Part shown: one piece after another, positions 36,535-44,472 of the stretch
Numbering within the stretch: the first letter of the stretch is position 1
Layout of the letters: every line of letters starts with the position of its first letter
NCBI GenBank assembly: GCA_040376705.1
Contig: JBEIQE010000009.1
Span: 1-64,000, forward strand
Direction of reading: 5' to 3'
Length of the DNA stretch: 64,000 nucleotides
From: JBEIQE01 sp040376705
GTDB taxonomy: Bacteria > Pseudomonadota > Alphaproteobacteria > UBA2400
Made by a program: the position numbers and the translations under genes
The notes under the pieces: model-generated
Told to the model about the DNA's origin: nothing
The model's input: the letters and a program-made list of their open reading frames with translations, nothing else
Databases searched by the model: none

Positions 36535-37797
36535 ATGTCGCTCTTCACATTCATCCAAGACCAGTACACCCGTTTCCAGCGCGCCCGCCTTGAGCTGAAG
36601 CTGGATGAAGCCGCCAATAACGAAGATGAAACAAAGCTTCTCCAGGCCGTCCATAAGGGCCTTACCAACCCCAGGCTGGCCGATGTGGTGATGCCTGAGC
36701 ATGTGGCGATTGCCCTGTCTCTGTTGGTTGAAGAGGCCGATGGAGCAGGCTTTACCAAGCTTGGCGCAGCGCTGGTTGGCAAACCCGATAAACTGAAGAT
36801 GGTGGATAGCGAAACGATTGCACAGGGTATTCACGCTGCTGTAAGTGACGGCATCGTTGATAATAACCTGCTCGCCACCATCGCCGCGTTTGAAGCCAGC
36901 CCGCACCACCAGAAGATGGTGGCTGATGGCCTTGGCAGTGGCGTGATGGATCTGGTCTCGTCCAATACCGTCCCTAATAGCGATATTGCTACCACCCTGC
37001 TTACGCTGGCTGATGGCCCGCTGGGCGCCAAGGCCCCCTATGCCGAAAATATCCAAAAGGGTGTTATCTACGGGGTTGGCACAGTGATTGAAGAATATGG
37101 CGTGATGACCACAAGCGATATTCTCGACGAGGTACAAAGCCAAGGCAAAGAAGCCGGTATTGATGTAACCGCGCTTGAGCGCTGCTTTACCAAAGGCGTA
37201 GAGTTTGCCATGGAGCCGATGGCCTTTACCGACCCGCAGCAGGTACGCCGTCATGTTAATAATCTGAGCGATAATCCTGTACTGGTGGCCGGTATCACCG
37301 AGCGCCATGTGCAGAACGCGGCCCGCAACATTTTACGTTCGCATACAGATGAAGAAGACCGCTGCCAGTTTGCCGACTTCAAGGAAGAGGCCAGACTGGT
37401 TCCGCATCTTGCTTTTGCCCTCGCCAGCATGCCCGAGAGTGAGCGTCTGGTCACCTTTACAGCCGAGCAAACCGGCTCGGGCTACCCGATGGTGGTTGAG
37501 GCTACGCCACGCGAGGGGATTCGCATCACCACTGGCTGCCGTGTGAACGAAACCCCGCAAGAGCGTATCGAGGCGTGGCTTGAGCATAATGAGGAAAGCC
37601 GCCGCGAAGAAACCATACCTTGCGTATTTGAAGCTGTAGCCAAACTTACGCAATCGCCCTACCAGCACCGCGCGGCTGATGCCAGAGCCGAGCTGGATGT
37701 GCTGAGCACACGCTATGTGCAGGAATGGGCAGACAAACTGCCCGAAGCCGCGCGCATGCGCATTGCAAAAGTACTCCCCAGCCCGGCAGCGGCATGA
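36535..37797 (+). CDS. Helical protein of unknown function, coupled to an acetyltransferase gene
   Basis: I do not recognise this 420-residue protein. It has no signal peptide or membrane segment and looks almost wholly alpha-helical. Successive units of about 40-45 residues (AVHKGLTNPRLADVVMPEHV, then AVSDGIVDNNLLATIAAFEA, then TVPNSDIATTLLTLADGPLG) suggest an irregular helical repeat. The C-terminal third is acidic and rich in Arg and Glu. It follows the ftsZ terminator, so it has its own promoter. Its stop overlaps the start of the acetyltransferase gene (ATGA), so the two are probably made together. Confidence 0.7.
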   Translation: MSLFTFIQDQYTRFQRARLELKLDEAANNEDETKLLQAVHKGLTNPRLADVVMPEHVAIALSLLVEEADGAGFTKLGAALVGKPDKLKMVDSETIAQGIHAAVSDGIVDNNLLATIAAFEASPHHQKMVADGLGSGVMDLVSSNTVPNSDIATTLLTLADGPLGAKAPYAENIQKGVIYGVGTVIEEYGVMTTSDILDEVQSQGKEAGIDVTALERCFTKGVEFAMEPMAFTDPQQVRRHVNNLSDNPVLVAGITERHVQNAARNILRSHTDEEDRCQFADFKEEARLVPHLAFALASMPESERLVTFTAEQTGSGYPMVVEATPREGIRITTGCRVNETPQERIEAWLEHNEESRREETIPCVFEAVAKLTQSPYQHRAADARAELDVLSTRYVQEWADKLPEAARMRIAKVLPSPAAA

Positions 37798-38291
37798 GCC
37801 TGATCGTCCGCGACGCAGTAGATGCCGATATACCGGCCATTGCCCGTGTGCATGTAGATAGCTGGCGTACGACCTATAAAGGCATAGTGCCGGATGCGTA
37901 CCTCGCCACTTTGAGTTATGAGGGTCGTGAAGCCAGTTGGCATGGCCATAAAGGCTACCGGCATTTATTGGTGGCCGAGCGCGATGGTACCATCGGTGGT
38001 TTTATCAGCGGATGTGCCAGCCGCGAGCCGGAGCTTGGGTATGGCAGCGAAGTTACCGCCATTTACCTGCTGCACAGCCAGCAGGGTGCAGGTATGGGCA
38101 CAGCGCTGTTTAACGCCATGACAGCGCGCCTTAAAACCGATGGCCACAAGAGCATGCACCTGTGGGTGCTGGCGGATAACCCCGCCCGCCACTTTTACGT
38201 AGCCCAAGGCGGGCAGAAGTTTACCGAAAAGACCATCACCCTCGCAGGCAAACCACTGCTAGAGCATGGCTATGCGTGGCCGAGGATTTAA
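37794..38291 (+). CDS. GNAT-family N-acetyltransferase
   Basis: A 165-residue GNAT protein that transfers acetyl from acetyl-CoA to an unknown amine. It shows VRDAVDADIPAIARVHVDSWRTTY at the N-terminus, motif A with EVTAIYLLHSQQGAGMGTALF (acetyl-CoA loop Q-x-x-G-x-G), and LWVLADNPARHFY for motif B. I chose ATG 37794, which overlaps the previous stop by four bases; a longer frame from 37725 would sit inside that gene. It is probably translated with the helical unknown upstream. Confidence 0.9.
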   Translation: MSLIVRDAVDADIPAIARVHVDSWRTTYKGIVPDAYLATLSYEGREASWHGHKGYRHLLVAERDGTIGGFISGCASREPELGYGSEVTAIYLLHSQQGAGMGTALFNAMTARLKTDGHKSMHLWVLADNPARHFYVAQGGQKFTEKTITLAGKPLLEHGYAWPRI

Positions 38292-38312
38292 AATCTCAAT
38301 TCAGAAACTGTA

Positions 38313-38320
38313 TTAACCAT
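38313..38320 (+). promoter_or_regulatory. Possible CtrA half-site TTAACCAT
   Basis: TTAACCAT matches the short form of the CtrA box known from Caulobacter. It lies 90 bases before the next ATG; a second TTAACC is at 38343-38348. The same eight bases recur before the genes at 42037 and 46381. Function is inferred from sequence only. Confidence 0.35.
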
Positions 38321-38409
38321 ATCAGTCCCTTCTCACACGATGTTAACCTTGTAGTGCCGCGGCACAGGCAGCTATACAAGATAGACTTACTGAAAAGTGG
38401 AGTGGCGTA

Positions 38410-38973
38410 ATGATAAGACAACCTCACGAGATTGCTCGCGATAAATTCTTCGCCGAAGAAGCACATTTCTTTGTTATGAATAACAAACCACAGGCTCTTT
38501 TCAGGCTTTTCGACCGTTTGTCAGAACCAGCCGATCACTTTTCTGTATTAAGTGGCGTGAGCTGGGGTAGCAGAATGCTGCTGAATAAGCACTTCGATGT
38601 TAGAGCGAAAGGCTTTGAACAATACATTGCGCTATATGGTGCTGTTACCAACAGCCTGAAGAGCAACCCGCACCACCAACCGATTGCTGGCGCGTTTGAT
38701 AGCGGCCTTGCTGATACCACCCGGTGGCTGTGCTATAGTAGCGCGAGCCCTACGGGAGAATTTCAATCACTGGTTAATGCGTCACTAGGATTTTCTAGTG
38801 GTGAAGTTCGCAAGGCGATGGCGCGGGTTATCCTCGATACCAGTGGCCGCGCCTTGGAAAGAATGATTGAAGCTCACCCCAGCAGCACTTTCGCTGGCTA
38901 TACCGTGCGTGATTTAAGCGATCGCTTGAAATCAGCAATCGGCACCAAAACCGGACTGGCACAACCCGCTTAA
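38410..38973 (+). CDS. Protein of unknown function
   Basis: I do not recognise this 187-residue soluble-looking protein. It is mainly helical, with HEIARDKFFAEEAHFFVMNN at the N-terminus, a middle with SLKSNPHHQPIAGAFDSG and a C-terminal part ending SDRLKSAIGTKTG. It stands alone between an acetyltransferase gene and mdh, with possible CtrA half-sites 62-97 bases upstream and a strong bidirectional terminator 18 bases after the stop. Its bases look less GC-rich than the dcw genes by eye, which may mark a later arrival. Confidence 0.65.
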   Translation: MIRQPHEIARDKFFAEEAHFFVMNNKPQALFRLFDRLSEPADHFSVLSGVSWGSRMLLNKHFDVRAKGFEQYIALYGAVTNSLKSNPHHQPIAGAFDSGLADTTRWLCYSSASPTGEFQSLVNASLGFSSGEVRKAMARVILDTSGRALERMIEAHPSSTFAGYTVRDLSDRLKSAIGTKTGLAQPA

Positions 38974-38990
38974 AACACAGCCAAATCATA

Positions 38991-39020
38991 AAAAAGCCCG
39001 CCAGTTACGGCGGGCTTTTT
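38991..39020. terminator. Bidirectional terminator between an unknown gene and mdh
   Basis: AAAAAGCCCGCC (38991-39002) and GGCGGGCTTTTT (39009-39020) are exact complements around the loop AGTTAC. There is a T-run on each strand, so it can end transcription of the plus-strand unknown gene and of mdh on the minus strand. Confidence 0.93.
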
Positions 39021-39037
39021 CTTTCATACTAATAGAC

Positions 39038-40045
39038 TTAAGCAGCCTTGCTCGCGCCTGAGACCAGATCCTTCACACCCTCCTGCTCCTCGAGCAGCTC
39101 CTTAAGGGTGATATCGATCTTCTCCTTCGAGTAGGCATCGATCTCGAGACCTTCGACGATCTTGTATTCGCCATTCTGTGTGGTGACGGGATAACCAAAC
39201 ATCACGCCAGCAGGAATACCGTACTCGCCGTTGCTGGGAATACCCATGGTCACCCACTTGCCGTTGGTGCCCAGGGCCCAGTCGCGCATATGGTCAATCG
39301 CGGCATTGGCAGCTGAAGCAGCCGATGAGAGGCCACGAGCCGCAATAATCGCCGCGCCGCGCTTACCTACTGTGGGCAGGAAGATATCGTTGTTCCAGGC
39401 GTGATCGTTGATGCTGTCCTTGAGCGACTTGCCGCCGGAAGTGGCATAGCGATAGTCGGGATACATGGTGGGCGAATGGTTGCCCCACACGGCCAGCTTC
39501 TCGATGCTGCCAACTGATACACCGGCCTTGGCCGCGAGCTGCGAGAGCGCACGGTTATGGTCGAGACGCAGCATGGCGGTGAAGTTCTTGGCCGGCAGGC
39601 TGGGCGCGCTCTTCATGGCGATCCAGGCGTTGGTATTGGCGGGGTTGCCCACCACCAGCACCTTCACATTACGGCTGGCTGAGACATCGAGTGCCTTGCC
39701 CTGCGCGGTGAAGATCTGGGCGTTGGCGGTCAGCAAATCCTTGCGCTCCATACCGGGGCCACGCGGACGGGCACCAACCAGCAGGGCGTAATCGGTATTC
39801 TTGAAGGCCTGTACAGGGTCGCTATGCGCTTCAACACCAGCGAGCAGCGGGAAGGCGCAATCTTCAAGCTCCATGATCACGCCTTTAAGCGCGTTCTGGG
39901 CCTTTTCGTCAGGAATTTCGAGCAGCTGCAGAATAACGGGCTGGTCGCGGCCCAGCATATCGCCAGCGGCGATACGGAACAGCAGTGAATAGCCAATCTG
40001 ACCAGCGGCGCCGGTAACGGCCACGCGAACGGGGGCTTTGCTCAT
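39038..40045 (-). CDS. mdh: Malate dehydrogenase, cytosolic-type
   Basis: NAD-dependent oxidation of malate to oxaloacetate in the TCA cycle. The 335-residue protein has the nucleotide loop TGAAGQIGYSLLFRIA (11-26), the substrate loop GARPRGPGMERKDLL (91-105) with three arginines, VVGNPANTNAW, and catalytic His190 in WGNHSPTMYPDY. This pattern belongs to the group shared with eukaryotic cytosolic MDH. Many alphaproteobacteria instead carry the shorter lactate-dehydrogenase-like MDH, so the gene may have been acquired. It is monocistronic, with a bidirectional terminator after it. Confidence 0.95.
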   Translation of the reverse strand: MSKAPVRVAVTGAAGQIGYSLLFRIAAGDMLGRDQPVILQLLEIPDEKAQNALKGVIMELEDCAFPLLAGVEAHSDPVQAFKNTDYALLVGARPRGPGMERKDLLTANAQIFTAQGKALDVSASRNVKVLVVGNPANTNAWIAMKSAPSLPAKNFTAMLRLDHNRALSQLAAKAGVSVGSIEKLAVWGNHSPTMYPDYRYATSGGKSLKDSINDHAWNNDIFLPTVGKRGAAIIAARGLSSAASAANAAIDHMRDWALGTNGKWVTMGIPSNGEYGIPAGVMFGYPVTTQNGEYKIVEGLEIDAYSKEKIDITLKELLEEQEGVKDLVSGASKAA

Positions 40046-40120
40046 AATGTAACTCCTGTAGTGAATATCTCGTAGCGAGGATTGGCCGGATTCTAGCGCT
40101 GACCCAGCAAAAGACCAGCC

Positions 40121-41265
40121 CTAAATGCCCGCTTTATTAGCCGGAAAACGTAAATAAAACGCTAGCGCCACCAGCGTAATGACTGCCATGGCGGCGGAGT
40201 AACCCCACAGCAGGCTCCACTCCATCAACCCGCCCGCCAGGAGCGGCCCCAGCACACCGCCCATGGTATAAAACGCGGCAATGCAGGAGATGCGCTGCAT
40301 ACCCTGCTCGCTGCTGGCCTCACGCGTTACATCCAGCACCACCAGCGTATAGAGTGCGCCCGCAATACCACCTGCCATGAACAGTACGGCATAATAACTG
40401 CCGGTATAAACAGAGGCCGGAATGATGAGCAGCGCAAAGACAGCCAGCAACACCGAGCCCGGCACCACCAGCTGATGGGCGGTAAAGCGCTTGAGCAGCG
40501 CCATCAGCACAATCTGGCTCACAAGGTTACCCGCACCGCTAGCCACTGCCGCGAGTGCGGCCATGCGCTCGCTATAGCCAAGGCCAAAGGCCTGTACGGG
40601 CAGCATTTTGGTAGCGGAGCCTTCGAACGAACCGCTTGAAAGCGAGACCAGCAGCAACCCGCCAATCGGCAGGGCAATTTGCATGAGCAGCTTGAGGCCC
40701 TTATGCGCGGGCTCGCTTTTCTCTTCCTGCGGGAACTGCACCATATATCCCATGATGAGGTTAAGCAGAACGATGAGCGCGCCGATGACAAAAGCCAAAT
40801 GCCCCACACCCAGCAGCGCTACCAGCAGCGGCCCGATGATGATGTTGAAGTTGACCAGAAACATGTAAGCGCTCATCACCTTGGCGCGCTGCTCGGGCGG
40901 CGGGAGTGTAGCCAAAAGCGCATCGCCAATGATCCATGCCATACCGCCCGAAAGGCCAAGAAACGTATACCCGATTGCCCAGAGAGTGAGATTATCGGTG
41001 AGCATGAAGATGATACCGGCTATAAACGCAAACCAGCGCGAAAGCACATAAAGCCGCCGCGGCTTGTAGCGCTGTAGCAGCAAAGCATGCACAGGGTGGC
41101 GGCCAGAGTGGCCCCCCAGGGAATGCCGCCCAGAAGGCCGATCTGCCACAGCGGCACGCCGCGCTCGGCCATTAAAAGTCCGCCCAGCGGCAGCACCACG
41201 CAAAAGTAGATACCGCCGAACAGGCTGCCCATGATGATCAGTGCGAGGTTGGTGCGATAATTCAT
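40121..41265 (-). pseudogene. MFS transporter interrupted by a frameshift
   Basis: Two overlapping frames together make one major facilitator protein of about 380 residues. The first (ATG 41265) gives MNYRTNLALIIMGSLFGGIY and TM1-TM2 up to GIPWGATLAATL. The second frame continues from about 41090 with LLLQRYKPRRLYVLSRW, the usual loop 2-3 motif, and about ten more helices to the stop at 40121. The switch needs a -1 shift, equal to one lost base, at roughly 41070-41100. It could be a real mutation, a sequencing error or, less likely, programmed frameshifting. The substrate is unknown. Confidence 0.8.
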
Positions 41266-41332
41266 GCCGGTTTTATAACGCAAAGCGCATCGTGTTGTTG
41301 ATTTTTGTGCAAGAAAATGGGCAATGTGGCGC

Positions 41333-41932
41333 ATGAAAACGCCAATCCTGCAAACCCCACGGCTGGTCCTGCGGCCGATTACGTTAAGCGATGCCCCCAT
41401 GGTGCAGTCGCTCTTTCCGCAATGGGACATTTTGCAGTATTTCCCCAAGAAAATTCCATGGCCCTATCCGGCCGATGGCGCGCAGCGCTGGCTTGAACAC
41501 ACGGTACTGCCGGAAATGGCCAAAGGCGTGCGCCACACCTGGGCGCTTACCTTGCGCGGGCAGGATAACGCCCCGCTGATTGGCATGATCGAGTTGACCT
41601 TTGCCACGCCTTACGACCAGCGCGCTTTCTGGCTCGGGCAAAGCTGGCAGGGCATGGGGCTGATGAGCGAAGCCGTGTTCATGATCAACGATTTTGCCCT
41701 GCCCGGCCTTGGCATGCCTGACTTGCTGTTCACGAGTGCAGATGCCAACGCAGCGAGCAACCGTATTAAAGAGCTGAGTGGCGCGGTGCAGATTGAGCAT
41801 GGTCTTTACGACTTCCACGCCGGACGGCTGCCGATTACCCGCTGGATGCTGACAGATAAAGCGTGGAAAAAGCACAGAGACGCATACTGGAAACGCCTGC
41901 AGCGCTGGAACCCCTCAGACTTCAGCCGTTAA
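41333..41932 (+). CDS. GNAT acetyltransferase, RimJ/RimL-like
   Basis: The 199-residue product has the RimJ/RimL-type opening TPRLVLRPITLSDAPMVQSLF and the middle LIGMIELTF. AFWLGQSWQGMGLMSEAVFMIND is a modified acetyl-CoA loop, and SADANAASNRI follows. This group acetylates protein N-termini or small amines; the target here is unknown. ATG at 41333 is preferred over 41324 because MKTPILQTPRL is the usual beginning. It is divergent from the broken MFS gene. Confidence 0.88.
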   Translation: MKTPILQTPRLVLRPITLSDAPMVQSLFPQWDILQYFPKKIPWPYPADGAQRWLEHTVLPEMAKGVRHTWALTLRGQDNAPLIGMIELTFATPYDQRAFWLGQSWQGMGLMSEAVFMINDFALPGLGMPDLLFTSADANAASNRIKELSGAVQIEHGLYDFHAGRLPITRWMLTDKAWKKHRDAYWKRLQRWNPSDFSR

Positions 41933-41942
41933 GAATCTGTCA

Positions 41943-41950
41943 TTAACCAT
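41943..41950 (+). promoter_or_regulatory. Possible CtrA half-site TTAACCAT
   Basis: The same eight bases as at 38313 and 46306, here 86 bases before the ATG of the PEP-utilising protein. It fits the short CtrA motif; binding is untested. Confidence 0.35.
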
Positions 41951-42036
41951 AAACACCTGCCGCAAGGGCATTTTCCACTTGAACCAGCTTACTGCGCTTA
42001 GTTAAGCTCTGCCAACTATCACATCCAAGGATCTTT

Positions 42037-44448
42037 ATGAGTAAGCACTATGCTTATGTACTGGCTGACTACACGCTGAGCGACGATAGGCTGCAGCAGC
42101 GCTTTAGTGACACTCTTCCCGCCCAAACGGTATTCATAAGCTTGCCTGATGAAGATCAGCTTATCGCGCATGTGCAAAATCATGCACAAACTGATTGCAG
42201 CTACACACTGATTGCGCCGCATAGCCTGCGTAGCCTTGGTTCGCGTTTTGCTGATGAGCTCGATAAACAGGGATGTACGTTTGAGCAGGCGATCATCCAT
42301 TCAAGTGAGCTCATCATCGCCCAGCAGGAAGCGCAAGTTTTTCACGACCGGTTTCCGCATATTCCCTGTCATGTTGCCGAGACTGACGGCCAAGGCGTAT
42401 GCGCAACATACTCCACGCGCCCGCAAGGAGATGTAAAGCCGCATGAGCCGCGCCAGCGTACTTACATTCTTGAAGATCATCAGTACAAATACAACGACCT
42501 GATTACCTATCATCGCGATGCTTTTCCGGATGGCCAGTTGCTTATGTTCAACTCTTCCGAAAGCCTGACTGCGCATCTGCAGGCCAATTTCGACCCGCAG
42601 GACAGATATGTACTGATTGCCGATGGTGCAATCGGCCATAGCCTTATGCCATCAATTGAAGCAGTGAATATGTTTTTCTCGACCATCGAAGCGGGTGGCG
42701 GCAAGGTAGCAGCGGCTTATCTGTGCTCGGGCCTGTCAGATTATAGCCACGATATTCAAAACTCGGTTGAGCCCCAATATCGCAAGCGACTTGAAATTGT
42801 GAACGATGAAATGACCTTCACAAAAGAATTCTCACGTATTTTTGGCCGCTGGCTACCCGAAGGGGCTATACAACCCATGAGCCGGGGTGATTACCAGAAA
42901 CTTGAAAGTGCGATGCAGCAGCTTGAAGAAGAGCTGGCTCAGATGACGCGTATTGAAGTGACGCCTGCAACCGGTACGCCTGCAATTGCTTTTAAAGAAG
43001 CAAGCGGTATACCTGTTACGGGACTGCTCGCTTATACGGCTGCCGACATTGCCGCCAATACAGCAGAAGGCTCCCGCAGCATTCTGATTACCGATAAACT
43101 GGGCGATGATGTATTGGCCGCGCTCACTAGCGGTCAGATCAGCGGGGTTATCTGCCAGCAGGTTGTACTAGCCGGACATGACCCCGTGCAAATCGAGGCC
43201 TTTGGCGCCAGTGCGCTGGTTGGCGCACCTGAAGACGCGCTGCTTTCGCCCGCCCTCCATGCGGCAGGACAGGTCGTAACCCTTGATCCGCCGCATAAGA
43301 CCCTCTGGCTTGGTCCTGCCAGCATTTTTAATGCGCTCGCTGATGATCCTGAGGTCTTGGCTAGAGCCAAAAGCCTTCGCAATCGCTATTTTAATGCACA
43401 AATGGACTATGGCAGCATCGCCAACATCGAGATCAATGCCTCAAGCCTGCAGGCACTTGAAACAGCCAAAGAGATGAAGATGGATGTAGGCCTCTTGCGC
43501 AGTGAACATTTCTGCATCAATACCGCAGATGCCAAAGCCGAAATGCGGCAGCTGCTGCGCGGCGAAGGTGATGAAGCGGTACTACTGAATAATTTTGCTG
43601 ATCGTACAGAAACATTGGTGCGTCAGCTCTGGCCTTACCGCCAGATGCACATCAATTTACGCCTGCTTGATATCAAGCCTGAGGAGTACCTGCCAGCTGC
43701 AGAGGCGGCAGAGATCAGGACAAGCGAACACTTACCTGCCCTCATGGATAAATTACATCATATTCAGATGCGCAGCTATATAAGGCAGCTTCTGACTGGC
43801 GAGATACCAGAAGAAGAATTGGCCCACTGGACCAAGGGGCGCCCCAATATCAGACTCATGGCGTTTGCGCCAAACGGCTTGACCGATCTTGAAAAAGCAC
43901 AGGAAACATATACGGCTGTACGCGATGCCTGCGTAGCCGAAGTTAATGATAAAGACAGTATCGCTGTTCGTCTTGAGGAATGGAGTCAGTTCTATACGCC
44001 GCGCGCGCTCGGCGTCATGCTGGAAACACCGCGAGCCTGTGAAGATATCAGTGAGTTTGAGTATAAGACTGCGCATATATGCATTGGCACAAACGACCTG
44101 ACCGAAAATGTGCTCGGCCTCTCGCGGCAGGATGCAGCAGCGCGTGTAAGCATGGCTCAAAGCAGTGGGCAGGGTGCCGATCCGTTCCAGCTACTCTATC
44201 CGGAAGTTGCGAGCGTCCTGAAGGCTGCTTTTAATCAAGTTGATAACGGCAGCAGGATTACCCTTTGCGGTATGCAAATGGCCAACCCAAAGAGCATAGC
44301 GGCGCTGGATGGATTTAGCCTGAGTATCTCGCTTTCACCAACTATGCATAACCTGTTTGTCATGCCAACGCAGAACATGCTTGAAGGCGGACGCCGCAGA
44401 TTACAGCTGGCCAAGTTGCGCCCAAGCACTGCACCACAGGCAGCCTAG
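42037..44448 (+). CDS. PEP-utilising enzyme with a novel duplicated N-terminal domain
   Basis: An 803-residue protein whose C-terminal half resembles pyruvate phosphate dikinase (PPDK). The PEP-barrel residues appear to be kept: R488 in GLLRSEH, R542 in LRLLDIKPEEYLP, E663 in VMLETPRA, N686-D687 in GTNDLTE, and the catalytic-type C744 in LCG. The usual GEHGG after that Cys is replaced by GMQMA. A swivel-like domain (about 310-430) has H381 at the spacing of the PPDK phosphohistidine loop, but the TSHAA around it is changed to AGHDP. There is no ATP-grasp or HPr-binding domain. Instead residues 5-230 hold two related units of about 135 residues (YVLADY... and YILEDH...), then a coiled coil near 285-305. 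AAGGA precedes the ATG. The reaction is unknown. Confidence 0.83.
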   Translation: MSKHYAYVLADYTLSDDRLQQRFSDTLPAQTVFISLPDEDQLIAHVQNHAQTDCSYTLIAPHSLRSLGSRFADELDKQGCTFEQAIIHSSELIIAQQEAQVFHDRFPHIPCHVAETDGQGVCATYSTRPQGDVKPHEPRQRTYILEDHQYKYNDLITYHRDAFPDGQLLMFNSSESLTAHLQANFDPQDRYVLIADGAIGHSLMPSIEAVNMFFSTIEAGGGKVAAAYLCSGLSDYSHDIQNSVEPQYRKRLEIVNDEMTFTKEFSRIFGRWLPEGAIQPMSRGDYQKLESAMQQLEEELAQMTRIEVTPATGTPAIAFKEASGIPVTGLLAYTAADIAANTAEGSRSILITDKLGDDVLAALTSGQISGVICQQVVLAGHDPVQIEAFGASALVGAPEDALLSPALHAAGQVVTLDPPHKTLWLGPASIFNALADDPEVLARAKSLRNRYFNAQMDYGSIANIEINASSLQALETAKEMKMDVGLLRSEHFCINTADAKAEMRQLLRGEGDEAVLLNNFADRTETLVRQLWPYRQMHINLRLLDIKPEEYLPAAEAAEIRTSEHLPALMDKLHHIQMRSYIRQLLTGEIPEEELAHWTKGRPNIRLMAFAPNGLTDLEKAQETYTAVRDACVAEVNDKDSIAVRLEEWSQFYTPRALGVMLETPRACEDISEFEYKTAHICIGTNDLTENVLGLSRQDAAARVSMAQSSGQGADPFQLLYPEVASVLKAAFNQVDNGSRITLCGMQMANPKSIAALDGFSLSISLSPTMHNLFVMPTQNMLEGGRRRLQLAKLRPSTAPQAA

Positions 44449-44472
44449 GGCAAAGCAACAGATTTTCAGGCG

